DNA of 64,000 nt from Rhizopus sp. PT2906 (lineage: Eukaryota; Mucoromycota; Mucoromycetes; Mucorales; Rhizopodaceae), in contig JAMYHX010000024.1 of the NCBI GenBank assembly GCA_025529335.1, forward strand, positions 62,001 to 126,000, given 5' to 3'. A program made the translations under genes and the position numbers. The notes under the pieces are model-generated. The model saw nothing but the letters and a program-made list of their open reading frames with translations, did not search any database and was not told the origin of the DNA. Below, piece by piece: positions 24,436 to 36,150 of this stretch (position 1 is its first letter; the number at the start of each line of letters is the position of its first letter).

Positions 24436-26355
24436 TTACTTGGGCACTTCTACTGGTGTCATACCACGGTATCGACCAAACGTTAAGCCAAGACCAGAAG
24501 ATGCAGAAGATGAGGCAGTAGAGACACGTCGGTTATAGCCAGGTCGTTTGAGAGAGTAGTATTCATGTTCGATATCGTCATCCTCGTCACTTGCTGCAGC
24601 CGAGATGGGTTTCAAAGGTGGTTGGGGTATAATACTACTAGACATGCCAGAGCTCATGATCAATGTATGGCCGGTGGATAATGAAACGGTAGGAGCCACC
24701 GAGTTGGTTGCATGGGGTAATAATGAAGTGGAATAGGAGTGTTGCTTATTCATAGTAGGTTGAGAGAGACGATGCATATGATGATGATTGGTTGCCGCAT
24801 TACTGGTATTTGGAGGTAATTGATAAGACAATGGTCTTGTTGTTGTTGCTGCTGCTGCTGCTGCTGCTGTTGTTGTTGTTGTTGTTGTTGTTGAGGACTT
24901 TCGAGAGGATTTACGTCGGTTATTGCCGAATGAGAAGGATAACTTTCGAATGGACTGACGCAGACGGTCCATGAGGGTAGTCGAAGAAGGATCTTCGTGA
25001 ATGACAGGAGTGGTATAAGTCGTGGGGTTGGATCGAATGAGCCATTCCTTTGGGTCTTCTAAATCGTTGATTACCCAGGGATGAGTCTGATATAATAATG
25101 AGTTTTTTTTTATTATGATTAGAAATAAGTAACTTACTTTAACTTGATCCAATGTAATTCTCTTTTCAGGATTCTTCTCGAGCAATTTGCACAGTAAATC
25201 TTTTAAATCATCGTCGATTTGAAAACCGACCTGATCAACTGAAGGAAACGTCAGTGGTTGGGTTGGGATAGTATCAAAGAGTTCAAACTCGGTGGATGCC
25301 GTAAATGGACATTGACCAAAGATGAAGCAAAACAAAGTAACGCCCAAGGCCCAGACGTCGATAGCTTTTGATATACGGGGTCTCTTGCCACATGAGTCAC
25401 CTGCATAGCATAGCTCAGGAGCAAAAAATGCGGGGGTACCTGCGGTTTCGGCCAACTCTTTTTCCATCTTGCTCAGCATCTCTTCAGTAGGTTCAATAGG
25501 ACAATCGACAGCCAAGAGCTCATTATAATATGACACACCAAAGTCTGATATCTTGGCAACATGATCGTGAGAGAGTAATAGATTGGCTGGTTTGATGTCA
25601 CGATGAATGATACCTTGGTAATGTACTATGGTAAATAGTTAGCAAAGTAACAAAAATAGTGGCTAGATCAAAGCACATACAGTAGTCCAGCCCGTTTACT
25701 ATATCCCTGAATATTTTCCTTGCTTCATCTATTGTCAATACAGGTCTATCATTTTCGTCTCTCCACTCGATCTCGCCATACTCATTATATTCTAATGCCA
25801 TATAGAGTTTTCGACTCTCTGGATGATCCATCACTTCAATCAGTTGAACCACGTTGGGGTGTCTGCATTTCTTCAAAATTGATATTTCGCGCTTAATTTT
25901 CATTTCATTCTCTTTGGATGCTAGTAAGCACATATTATTGTTGTTGTTTCCTCTCAGTAGGCTGTATCCCATCTGTCTTTTTCTATTCTTTTTATCTATT
26001 ATCTTTATGGCCTGGATATTAAACTGAGTTTTAAACATGGAATAGAGGCATCACTCGTCAGTTACCTTACCACATAGTTTCCTGTATTCATATCCTGAGC
26101 CAGTTTAACTTTGCCGTGAACTCCTCTTCCTATCTCTTTGATGATCATATAGTGGTTGATTATTTTGTTTCCTGAGTCAGCATCATAGTCTTTTATGATA
26201 CTGTTGGTCATTATGACTTGATTACTTGCAAGTGGGTGAATAGAGTCGAGATGAGAACTATGACTGATACCACTGCTGTTACTCGTATTACTGCTGTTAT
26301 TTGTACTCATTTTATTCCAATAAGACGGTGATAATAGACTTGACCTTTTGAGCAT
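24436..26355 (-). CDS. Ser/Thr kinase of the CaMKK / Snf1-activating family
   Basis: Exons 26355-26071, 26011-25681, 25625-25138 and 25086-24436 give 584 residues. The kinase domain runs from about residue 70 to 385: glycine loop GRGVHGKVK, AIKIIDKKNRKRQ with the catalytic Lys, GIIHRDIKPANLLLS, DFG and activation segment AGTPAFFAPELCY. The long insert after the DFG (LLAVDCPIEPTEEMLSK) and RPRISKAIDVWALGVTLFC are typical of CaMKK, Sak1/Tos3 and Ssp1 kinases, which phosphorylate the activation loop of AMPK/Snf1. The Ser/Thr-rich tail contains a Thr8-Ala7-Thr3 tract encoded by an (ACA/GCA)n microsatellite near 24838-24895. The N-terminal 65 residues are Asn/Ser-rich. Which upstream signal it senses cannot be seen. 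Confidence 0.9.
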
Positions 26356-27727
26356 TTAAAAATATATATATAAAAAAAAAAAAGAAAAAAGAAAAAGGAA
26401 AAATAGAAGGAAATAAATATATATAAAAAGCGGAGAGAGAAATAAAGAGACAAAAAGCAAATCAAACGGTTGATTTCAAAAGATGAATCATACGTGGTCT
26501 GTCAATAATAAGTAGCTTGTTTTTAACTCCCCCCCCTCTTTCTTACTTTAGTGATATGACCTGATTACGTTTATATTTGAAATAGAGATAACCTCCCTAG
26601 TTCCCCAAATTGATGCTTACAGTAGACCCTTCCTTTTTTTATGGATGTTATTTGGCTCTGCTGTATTTCAAAATGAATAGCTTTCAAGATAGACTTTTAT
26701 GCATTTTCTTTTTTTTTTTAGTGATAAATGACTCCCTTTGTTTAATTCAAGAGAGTATCAATTATTATTCTTTTCGAGCATATTGACACAAATAATAGAC
26801 TCAAGTGACACTTTGGGAAAATAACAGCTTAACAAGTGCCATATGAGTTCTTTATATACTTTGGACGTACAGTGTTACGTTCTTTACGAGTTATTTTCTT
26901 ATTGCATCTAGTTTATACGTCCAACACAACGTCATGATAGTTTCTTTGTAACTCTATGATTGGTTGGGCAAAGAGCGGTATCTATAGGAGGGGGAGGTTG
27001 GATTATTTACAATACATCTAACTTTGGTTGATATGGGCACTGTTTTCAAAAGATCTCTTGTGCTACACTCCTCTTTTCTATTGAGTATGTAATGATCACT
27101 TTTGAATTTACTTTTCATTCTCTGAATATGCTCCCTATTTATCCAATTATGGACGTTGCACTATGAGAGACTGTGTATCAAAAGAAGTGATTGTCAAATT
27201 GCCATTTTGAGCTGTCTTTGGTATCACTAATGAAATGCGATGGACAAAGAAATGTACTTGTATTGTTCTCTATTCATAAATTATTGTGTGTGTGTGTGTG
27301 CATTTATGGTTTTATTGATTATAAATCAACTCGCTCTCTCATTATTTCCATCTTTATATATATATATGTACAAATGTACTATTCATCCAACTTCTATTGC
27401 AATAAGTGCGGAGGTTGAATATCCCAGTTTCTTTTATCGTCTCCAGACTTGTAAAATGTAAGGGTAAGTATAGAAAAAGGAAATAAAGAAAAGATCGATC
27501 AAATCATTCAGCCGACATATAAACAAGAGAACAAAGAAAGTAGAAAAAGAAAAAAAGAAAAAAAAAAGAAAAAAAGAAAAGACAGTGTCGAAAAGAGGCA
27601 AAGGGAATGACTTGATTTTTTCTCTATTCACGTGTTTTATTTTTATGTTGAACATTATTTCTCTTTTTCTTTTTTCTCTCCTTTTTCTTTATTTCTTTTT
27701 TATTATTGAACAACTAAAAAGACCGTT
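26356..27727. other. Divergent promoter region, CaMKK-like kinase / Rac
   Basis: About 1.37 kb between two divergently transcribed signalling genes. It holds A/T tracts, a CCCCCC run near 26530, a (GT)n run near 27286-27300 and an (AT)n run near 27355-27368. Short frames at 27191-27461 are low-complexity and not supported as genes. The size suggests more complex regulation than for neighbouring housekeeping genes. Confidence 0.45.
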
Positions 27728-28472
27728 ATGCAGTCTATTAAATGTGTTGTTGTTGGTGATGGGTAAATATATAAAAAGAAGAACAAGACAAAGTATAGAT
27801 TATACTGACATCTAATAGTGCTGTTGGTAAAACATGCTTGTTAATATCTTATACCACCAACGCTTTTCCCGGTGAATATATACCAACTGTGTAAGGCTAT
27901 GTTGACCTATTACTATCTTCTGGTCTTATTCACTTTCTTTGTAGCTTTGACAATTATTCAGCTAATGTCATGGTTGATGGAAAGCCAATTAACTTGGGCT
28001 TATGGGATACAGCAGGTCAAGAAGATTATGACCGTCTTCGTCCTCTTTCTTATCCACAAACGGATGTCTTTTTGTGCTGCTTTTCACTTATTAGTCCTCC
28101 TTCTTTTGAAAACGTGAAAACAAAGGTAAGCTTAAACAAGAGAGAATAGATGTCCAAGATGAGACTAATTTTATATTCAAAAAGTGGTATCCTGAAATCA
28201 GTCATCATGCACCCAACATACCCATCATCCTTGTCGGTACCAAACTTGATTTACGTGAAGATAGGGACACAATAGAAAGACTTCGTGAAAAGAGAATGGC
28301 ACCTATCACTTACACTCAAGGTGTACAAATGGCAAAAGATATCAGTGCAGTTAAATATCTTGAATGCTCGGCACTCACTCAAAAGGGTCTCAAAAATGTA
28401 TTTGATGAAGCCATCAGAGCTGTCCTATCTCCTCCACCAAAGCCTAAACCAAAAAAGTGTCTTATTCTCTAA
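27728..28472 (+). CDS. RAC1: Rho-family GTPase, Rac
   Basis: Exons 27728-27762, 27819-27890, 27945-28125 and 28185-28472 give 191 residues, the usual Rac length. All G boxes are present: P-loop GDGAVGKT at 10-17, effector region YIPTVFDNYSANVMVDGKP, DTAGQE at 57-62, TKLD and ECSAL. The C-terminus is Pro/Lys-rich and ends in CLIL, a CaaX box whose final Leu predicts geranylgeranylation and plasma-membrane targeting. Rac controls polarised growth, actin and NADPH oxidase in fungi. Rac rather than Cdc42 is preferred from the overall match to the Rac consensus (LSYPQTDVFLCCFSLISPPS is shared by both), so the paralog choice is less certain than the family. Confidence 0.9.
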
Positions 28473-28633
28473 ATAGCTTTTTTTTTCCGTATTATTTCAT
28501 AGTTTATCAGGCAATCTCCCTAATAATTCACTCTTATTATCCTCTGTCTTTCTTTATTTTATATACACATACAAAAAAAAGCCCTACAGACGTATACACA
28601 CGCTGCACTCTTTCTCTCTCTCTCTCTCTCTCA

Positions 28634-28665
<32 letters not shown>

Positions 28666-29206
28666 ACAATATATACACATCTATACACAGACATTATATA
28701 TATTATATATAAACTTTTCGTTCTTTAATATCTTTTTTTTTTTGGTTTATGGAAACAGTTTCTTTTTATTACTGAGAGAAAAGATATCAAAATTACAAAA
28801 AAGGAAATCAATAATGTTGCTCATTTTTGAGTTTGGTAATAGAGATTCTTTCTTTTCGGTTGCTCTTTACTGCTAAGCTATTTTTCCCTTTCCCCTCCTC
28901 TTCCTTTTCCCCTCTTGTTTCTTTTCGTTCTCCTAGTTTTCTCTTCCCCCCTCTCTCTCTCTCTCTCTTTGAAAAAGACAGAGTATGTATTTCTTTTTTA
29001 ACATGGCTCCTAGCATATCAGAAAAGTTATTATCCGGTTTATTTAAACGGAGATAAATGAATGAATAAAAAACGTAAAAGGAGACATCATCCATTGAATT
29101 TAGTTTTTCAAGTAACAAGTTGTTTGTTACAGTTTAACTCACTCATATCTACCAGTTATATATAACTTATATGTCGAGCAATAAATAAATAAAAAAGAAC
29201 TTTTAT
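28473..29206. other. Spacer with CT and CA microsatellites
   Basis: This is the 3' flank of Rac and of the MFS gene (tail-to-tail). It contains (CT)n then (CA)n tracts at about 28613-28664, T-rich runs and a (CT)n tract near 28950-28968. No coding signal beyond low-complexity frames. Confidence 0.6.
28613..28664. repeat. Compound (CT)n-(CA)n microsatellite
   Basis: A run of CT dinucleotides gives way after CACGTA to a run of CA dinucleotides. It lies in the likely 3' UTR of the Rac gene, so it may be transcribed. Confidence 0.9.
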
Positions 29207-31181
29207 TTAGTTCTTTCCTGATACAGAGCCCAACTGACAGTTTCTCAAAAGTGTGGATGACAAGAAGCAAAGAATGGAGCAAGCAACGCCATACAAGAGT
29301 GCTCTATGGATTGACACCTGTAAAGACGCAATGATGATTGTTTGTACCTCTGGAGATAAGGTACGGATCTTTGATATAGACGTACGAACAAACTCAATAA
29401 TCTAATATATATATTCACTTAGTACCATGTTTTATCACTCAACTTTCTTTTACCTTAGCTGCTTCGGGACCTGATAAGGATTTATGCAGACTCATCTTAA
29501 AGTTGGCTTGCAATATCGCAGCTGTGATCGTTCCACCTGACAACCAACCCATCGACCGACACAGAAAGATCATGGACGTTGCCGATGCGGTGTCCGAATG
29601 ATCAATATCCGCCACAAGCGCGACCATGGTTGCCACCAGGACGCAGCCAAAACAGAGACCCTCGATATTCATACAGATCAGTTCGAACCATAACGGGCTG
29701 GTTTCAGTCCAGGTGGACATACCGATGGAGGTGACCATATGGGCAGACATGACAGTAATAATAAAGTACTTGTACTTTCCTTTGATGCCCAAGTATCTTC
29801 CAGCTACCCAACAACCAGCAGCAACCATGGCTGTTCTCGGTAAGACCCAGAGACCTGCAGAGGATGCACTGTATCCTATGACACCCTAAGAGAGGTATAA
29901 ATGATTGCATAAAAGATACCATGTGTTTATGTTACCATGAAAAACTGTGGCAGCAAGTAAATGTAGACCATGGTAGATGAACAAAGAAAGAAGTTGTTTA
30001 GACAAACAGCAGCCACGTTACGATTCTTCATGAGCTTTTTGGACACAATTGGATTCTTTGCCCAATAGATCTCATAGACACCAAAAAGAATAAACATGGC
30101 AATCGCTGTGATGAGCAGAGTGACGACCAAAGGATCTGTCCATTCGCGTGTGTTGCCTCCTAAAGACGTGCTAGTGACAAAACAGACATTGGCAATCAGC
30201 ATGAAGCCAGCTCCAGCAAGATCGATACTACGTAGCTTCTTACGCAAGTCGGAAAATGCAGATGTATCTTGACTCAAGTTGTAATTCTCTAAGCGGTAGA
30301 TGTAACAATAAAGGATAAATAAGCAAGGAGGCACATTCAGATAAAAGCAATAACGCCATCCAAAGGTATCATTGATCAAACCACCTAGTGGAGCACCGAT
30401 GGTTGTGCCGACCTATCGCTCAGTTTGAGTCAGTCATCTTTCATTGTATGTTTTACTTACTGTCTGTGCCATGTTGACATAGGATTGATATTTCCCTCTT
30501 TCTCTCAAAGGAAGTAAATCATGAATGACAACAGATGCCATTGTCATCAGTCCACCACCGCCTAATCCAGCAATGGCCCTGGCTATACTCATCTGCGTCA
30601 TCGTGTTTGCTGCTCCACATAACCATGAACCAAGAAGGAAGAAACAGAGGATGGCAACAAGCGTAGTCTTGCGGCCAAAGATATCCGATAGTTTACCGTC
30701 TAATGTATGTATACATATATATCAATATCAACCCCCAAAGACACCATAATACTTACACAAGGGTTGAAGAGCAGAAGTACTGAGCATATAAGATGTCATG
30801 ATCCATACCGAAAGATTCGAACTAACCATGATTGTTATTATTATTATGATATATTTAATGACATTTCATACCTTTTAAACTCTGTTCCTATTTCATTAAA
30901 CACAGTTGTGACAATAGATGTATCCATTGCAGCCAAGAAAGAGCCTATGCAAAGACTATTCCACCACAATGAATGAATTTGACATTATATTACAAAAATA
31001 CTATATACCATGTCGTTACCATAGGTAAAGTAATCTTTCCTAGTCTGGTTTTTAAAATATCTTCATGATCATGCTGTTTCCTGAGACGATTCTCTTCATC
31101 TCCCCTGTCAGTTGGATCAACAGTGTGATAATCAATAGCCTGATTTCTCAACAGGGGATCCCTTTCTTGCTCCAAAGTCAT
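29207..31181 (-). CDS. MFS multidrug/amino-acid transporter (DHA2 type)
   Basis: Exons 31181-31009, 30955-30872, 30821-30757, 30699-30461, 30412-29936, 29885-29454 and 29401-29207 give 554 residues. A 60-residue charged cytosolic N-terminus precedes about 14 hydrophobic spans. DHA2 hallmarks are visible: FLAAMDTSIVTTVFNEIG in TM1, LYGKLSDIFGRKTTLV as the A-motif loop, GGGLMTMASVVIHDLLPLRE in TM4/5 and GAPLGGLINDTFGWRYCFY as motif C. Such transporters export drugs by proton antiport or move basic amino acids into vacuoles; the substrate cannot be read. The last exon is easily missed because a stop follows the previous donor, but its frame joins cleanly (AAK to IIEFVRTSISKIRTLSPE) and supplies the final span. 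Confidence 0.92.
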
Positions 31182-31612
31182 CAGATAAAAAGGATAAAGA
31201 AAAAAAGGCAAGAAATAAAAAGAGGGGAAGTGATATATGAACCCCTTGGCCCCTCTCTCTTTTATTTTAAGGATTCATTGGCCAATTTGGGAACACAATT
31301 GCGCAACATTGTTCTTGTCATTATAAAATTAGTCATATCACATCAACCCTGAAACTGATGATATCTGGTATGGCTATCATTCAAGATATATCTTCCCTTA
31401 CAAAAAAAAAAGGAGAGGCAAAGAAACAGGTCAGCGTTGAAGCCAATGAAATACACTGCATAAATCAGTCACGAAGTCTATTTAAAAAATAAAGTTTATT
31501 TGAAGCTCATTGAGCGACCTTCACTATGAACTTACAATATGCACTGTTTGGTGACGTTACAATGTGCTGCACGTAGTATTACTCTCACTTTTTTTCTTTT
31601 CGCTCATCTTTC

Positions 31613-31741
31613 TTTTTTTTATCTTTTGGTCAGCTTTCGTGGATGACATTAGGTCTACTCTTGTGGTAGGCATTTTTTTTTTTTTATCTTTTGGTCAGCT
31701 TTCGTGGATGGCATTAGGTCTACTCTTGTGGTAGGCATTTT
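31613..31741. repeat. Tandem duplication, two 64-bp units at 65-bp period
   Basis: Positions 31613-31676 and 31678-31741 are identical except for one A/G difference (31646 versus 31711) and the length of the joining T-run. Each unit is a T-run followed by ATCTTTTGGTCAGC and ending in GTGGTAGGCATTTT. The near identity implies a recent duplication. Confidence 0.95.
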
Positions 31742-31742
31742 G

Positions 31743-31820
31743 GATGTGAAATGCTAACCACCTCCTCGTGGTCACATCTGGACAATCACTATCTCTCTGG
31801 TAGTGAGCCAAGTGTTAGCA
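31743..31820. other. Nested stem-loop region
   Basis: GATGTGA (31743-31749) pairs with TCACATC (31772-31778) and encloses a CCAC/GTGG hairpin (31758-31761 with 31768-31771). A second hairpin pairs CACTA (31787-31791) with TAGTG (31801-31805). A longer-range TGCTAAC (31752-31758) / GTTAGCA (31814-31820) pairing is mutually exclusive with the first stem. It could be a structured RNA, an element terminus or chance. Confidence 0.3.
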
Positions 31821-32145
31821 GTGTCCTATTAACAAAGACTATACAGGTACAAATGATACAAGCATACGACTAAATGAAAAAAAGTAAATCTACAATTCAA
31901 CTTCTACCAGGTTCTATCCAGTCCAGGAAGCACATTCATAGTAAGAAAAATTATTATTGTATACTCTCTCCTAGGTCGTCACTCTATCAATAAACAGTGT
32001 CTTGAATCACTTTTAAAAGGTGTAAATAAAACCTTACTTTTTTCTGTATCGACTTTATAACATTTTTATTGAAGGCAAAGACGTTTTGCTTGATCATCCA
32101 TAGTTCTTACTCTTTAACCATAAGTTTTATTGAGCACTGCCAGTA

Positions 32146-32237
32146 CGACACTCTTATCCAGAATTGTGCGACACTGTTTTCTAAAAACATAAGACACTCT
32201 TTTCTTTAAGAGCGCGACACCTTAACTTTTTTTTTTT
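32146..32237. repeat. Degenerate 23-bp tandem repeat
   Basis: The core [C/A]GACAC recurs at 32146, 32169, 32192 and 32215, exactly 23 bp apart, with partial agreement downstream (CTCTT or TGTTTTCT). A weaker CGACATC follows at 32241. The exact spacing argues for an old minisatellite of four or five units. Confidence 0.6.
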
Positions 32238-33324
32238 TGGCGACATCATTTTGGCAAAAGGTGTAATTGATGACGTTTGTGTTTGGGCTTCAAACAGTGA
32301 TACAGTGAATTTAACTCACAATATGCGTTTCTGACTCTTGAGATATATATTTCTGTGTTTATAATAATTCTACTGTTGGTTTTTTTTTTCTATTGACCTC
32401 AAGAAACTCTATTGCTCAATAAAAGTATCTATTGTAAAGATTAAAAATTCTATTTTCAAACGCAATTCACTGTTTGAGACTAATCTTTATTCTGGGATAA
32501 AGACAGAACATACAAATGAATTAATGATCTACTATTTATAGTTGATATCAAATGGCTGGTAAGCCATTACTCTAAGTATGGGTTATAATCACTGAGGATA
32601 TGATTGACTAACGGTTCCTGAGTTCAAAAGAAAACTTTTATTTCATGATCTGGGTTATGATACTGCTTTTACTGTAAGAAGGATTGTCTTTTAAAGAAGT
32701 ATATCCTTTTAAATAAAGAAGTAATGATTTACATTCAAAGGAAGAGATTCTATTTAATTTGACTTATCATTGAAAGTGTGTGCACATAATCTTATAATGT
32801 ATGAATTCACTCTATTCATACTGATTACAGTCGTTTATCTCAATGTCAGTCATAAGCAGATATTGTTCTACGACAATACAGACTTTGTCTCTCTTTTCTC
32901 TGCACATGCAAGTTGCTATTTACTTTATGTCGATTAGACATCGTATAAAACCAATAAGCTTAAAACTACCTATTTCTAGAGTGATGCTTAAATTGTAATT
33001 ATTGGCTTTTTGTTGTATGACCATAAAGATGCACAATAAAATTGCGACATTGGACAACAAAATCAACAATAAGATTTATTTGACACACAGGGTAAAACAG
33101 ACATGCTGTCAGATTTTTTACTCGCATGTCACAACAAATCGAACGATCCCTGCTTTTTTTTATGTCTTGGTAGACTGAAACCCCAAGTGATGGGAAAAAA
33201 AAGAAATGACGTGCGAGTGACTAAATGTTGTTTACTTGGATATGTATAATACAAAACATATTTATATCCATTGAACCTTTTCTTTTTCTTTAACTTTTAT
33301 TAAGCAGTAGCAGAAAAGAGAGAA

Positions 33325-35953
33325 ATGATTAAAAAGATACTGTTTATACTAATATACGTCTACATCACATTGTGTGCCGCTGGCTTGTTTGCTGAAAAGA
33401 AGTCTATATTCGATACTATTGTCAAGGATGAACGATTCTCAAAGCTTACAGGAGAAATTGAAAAGCATAATCTGACCACTGTATTCAAGAGTATCAAGGC
33501 TGGTACGGTCTTTGCCCCGATCAATGAAGCATTTGATCATAAAGAGGTCACATCTCCCGAACAGATCCTCTACCATGTCATTCCTGTGGCCATCAAGTCT
33601 GGTGAACTCTGGGATGGAAGACTTTTGAAGACTGAAGCATATTACAAAAAAATCACTCAGTTACTTGAGATATCAAAGGATGATGATACTATTGTCATTG
33701 GTACTGGCGTTCAATTAAATACAGCCAAGGTGGTTCAAGCTGATATGGATGCTGCGAACGGTATTATTCATGCTGTTGACCACATTCTGTCATTGCCTGA
33801 TAATTTATGTAAGATATTTAAAAGACAGAGACTATTCCGAATAATAATAATAATAATAATATTGCATAGATGAAACACTGAGTCTAGAACAATCCGTAGA
33901 GAACTTTTATGACTTGGCTGACAGAGCCCATATTGATCACGACCTAAGATTTGGTGAAGGATATACTGTGTTTGCTACCAAGGATAGCGTCTTTGGTGAT
34001 GAGTTGAATGATATCGAAAAGGATTATCTCTACAGCAGACAAGGTCGTCATGACTTGGCTAGGCTGCTCTATCATCAGGTTTCGCCCAAGATTTTTTATT
34101 CAACTGACCTCAAAGAAGGAAAGTCCAAGATTAAAACATTAGAAGGATCAGAAGACCTTGATATATTGGTCCAAAAGGGTACTATCACCGTTAATGGCGT
34201 AAAGGTGGTCAAGCAAAATCTCTTGGCGGCCAATGGTAAGAGCCAAGAACACACACATAGAATATGCTTCTAATCCTGCTTTTAGGTGTCATTCATATCC
34301 TTGAAAAGCCAATCTTGCCTAAAAACAAGGAGTTCTTAAAGCTAGACTCTCGCAAGATCCTTCAAGCTCTTGGCTCTTCTCGTTTTATCAATTTACTTGA
34401 AGATAACGATCTTGGTGCTTATTTGGATAGCGATAACCCATTGACCATCTTGGCTCCACCCAACAAGGCTCTGGATGAAGGTAGTGTTCCAAGTAACAAG
34501 ATCAAGTCTTGGCTCCAATATCACATCATTCGTGGTCGTTTTCTTCCTTCTGACCTTGCTGATGGCCAGTTATTAAAAACTGAATCACATGATGGCCTCG
34601 GTAGCTCCTTCCATCAACGCATCAGAGTCACTCTTAGTGAAGAAGATCCCACTCTTTATGGCAAGGATAGCTTTTATGTCAGCAAGCAGTCTATTCAATT
34701 TGATAAAGCAAATGTCTTGCGAGATCCAAGTAAATGAAGAAAACAAAATAAGCAACATTTATATAACTAACTAGTTTTTTCTTTTAGTCGAATCTGGAAA
34801 GAATATTGTTATTTATCCTATCGCAAGATCTCTCTTCTTACCTCGAGATACGCTTAGCCGACTCCCTGTCAATTTGGAATTGTCCACCTTTGTTGCAAGT
34901 ATCTATGCCTCTGGTGCAGACGAGGTTATTGGCAACTCTGAAGGTATCACCTTGTTTGCGCCCAATAACGAAGCCTTTGGTCGTCTTGGCCTTGTCACAA
35001 AGCATTTGCTGCAACCCGATGCCAAGGAAAAGATGCAACAGGTCGTCAAGTTCCATACTGTTCGTGACGTACTGTATGAAAATTCCACAACCAAGGGGGA
35101 ACATCAAAAGGAGACTCTCGCTTCTGGTGACAAATTGACGCTGAACAAGACGGATGATGGCTTCTTTATCCGTGGCAGTGGAGCTATTGACGGAAGTGAT
35201 CGTAGTGTGATTGGCAAAGTGATTAAAAAGGATATCTTGACATCGAATGGTGTTATCCATACTGTCGATCGTGTCCAGCTACCGGAATCGCTCGAGATCA
35301 GCAACCGTGATCTACTGTCGGCTGAAGGAACTCAAAACTTACTTGGATTGGTCGAACACAGTAACCTGTCAAGAGCAATCCTTGAAGGTATCGCAGGTGA
35401 CAAGCCTTACACCATCCTCGCTCCAACTGATCGTGCCTTTGCCAAGATCAATCTCGGTCATCTAAAGGGCGATCCTGAGAAGCTGGTCAAGTTTGCCAAG
35501 TTACACATCATTCCCTCCCAGTTGCCTCCCGTAGACGCAGGTGAGATCAAGAAGCGTTGGTGGCCATGGGACGATAACAACAAGAATGAAAAACCTTCAG
35601 ATATTGGATATACAGGCACTGACTATCCCTCCTTGCTTTCTGATGATGTCGTCTTGACGATAAGCAAGAATGTCGGCGGTGGTTACTCAATCAAGGTCAA
35701 GGGAAGTTCCCAAGATAGTGCCGAAATAATTGATATTGGACGCTCAAGTGCTGGCGGAGGCGTGCTCGAAATCGACCGTGTGCTCGTTCCTCCTGAAGAA
35801 GAACAACAACAGACCCATGGTCTCCCTTGGTGGGCTATCGCACTGATCGTTCTTGGCTCTCTCTTAGGTCTTGCCCTCTTGGCACTCGCTGGTTATTATG
35901 GATGGCGATGGTACCAAGACCGTCGCTCGGGACAGATCTCCCTTGGACAATAA
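33325..35953 (+). CDS. Fasciclin (FAS1)-repeat cell-surface membrane protein
   Basis: Exons 33325-33808, 33870-34235, 34286-34729 and 34788-35953 give 819 residues. An N-terminal signal peptide (ILFILIYVYITLCAAGLFA) is followed by about five FAS1-type modules. Their H1 and H2 signatures include TVFAPINEAFDH, TVFATKDSVFGDE, TILAPPNKALDE, TLFAPNNEAFGRLG and TILAPTDRAFAKI, with GIIHAVDHIL, GVIHILEKPI and GVIHTVDRVQL closing modules. A C-terminal membrane span (WWAIALIVLGSLLGLALLAL) precedes a short basic tail. FAS1 proteins act in adhesion; some fungal members sit at the vacuole. Exon boundaries fall near module ends, consistent with module duplication. Confidence 0.92.
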
Positions 35954-36150
35954 GTTTTTAGTATTAAATCCTGATACACAATTATATGCATTAAAAATAA
36001 AAAAATCTTTTCGAAAATCCCCTTACTTTAAGGAAAATCCCTTGACATTGTTCTGAAACAGATGAATCATGACTATGTAAGAGAGAAAGAAAAAGACAGG
36101 ATATAAATTACAGGACCCAAGTCAGTTCTATATCCTTTGTTCCTCACACA

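Larger units (their letters stand above)
31182..33324. other. Gene-free, repeat-bearing intergenic region
   Basis: About 2.1 kb with no supportable gene. It contains a 64-bp tandem duplication (31613-31741), a region of stem-loops (31743-31820) and a degenerate 23-bp tandem repeat (32146-32237). The remainder is AT-rich. The last 150 bases are the FAS1-gene promoter, which includes TATATCC near 33263. Confidence 0.55.

Noticed and set aside
28457..28876. Plus-strand 139-codon frame after Rac
   Set aside because: Composed of Ser/Leu and Thr/His runs from CT and CA microsatellites in the 3' UTR.
29271..29405. Plus-strand frame resembling a WD40 fragment (MEQATPYKSALWIDTCKDAM)
   Set aside because: It is the antisense of the terminal exon of the MFS transporter, which joins in phase and completes the last membrane span.
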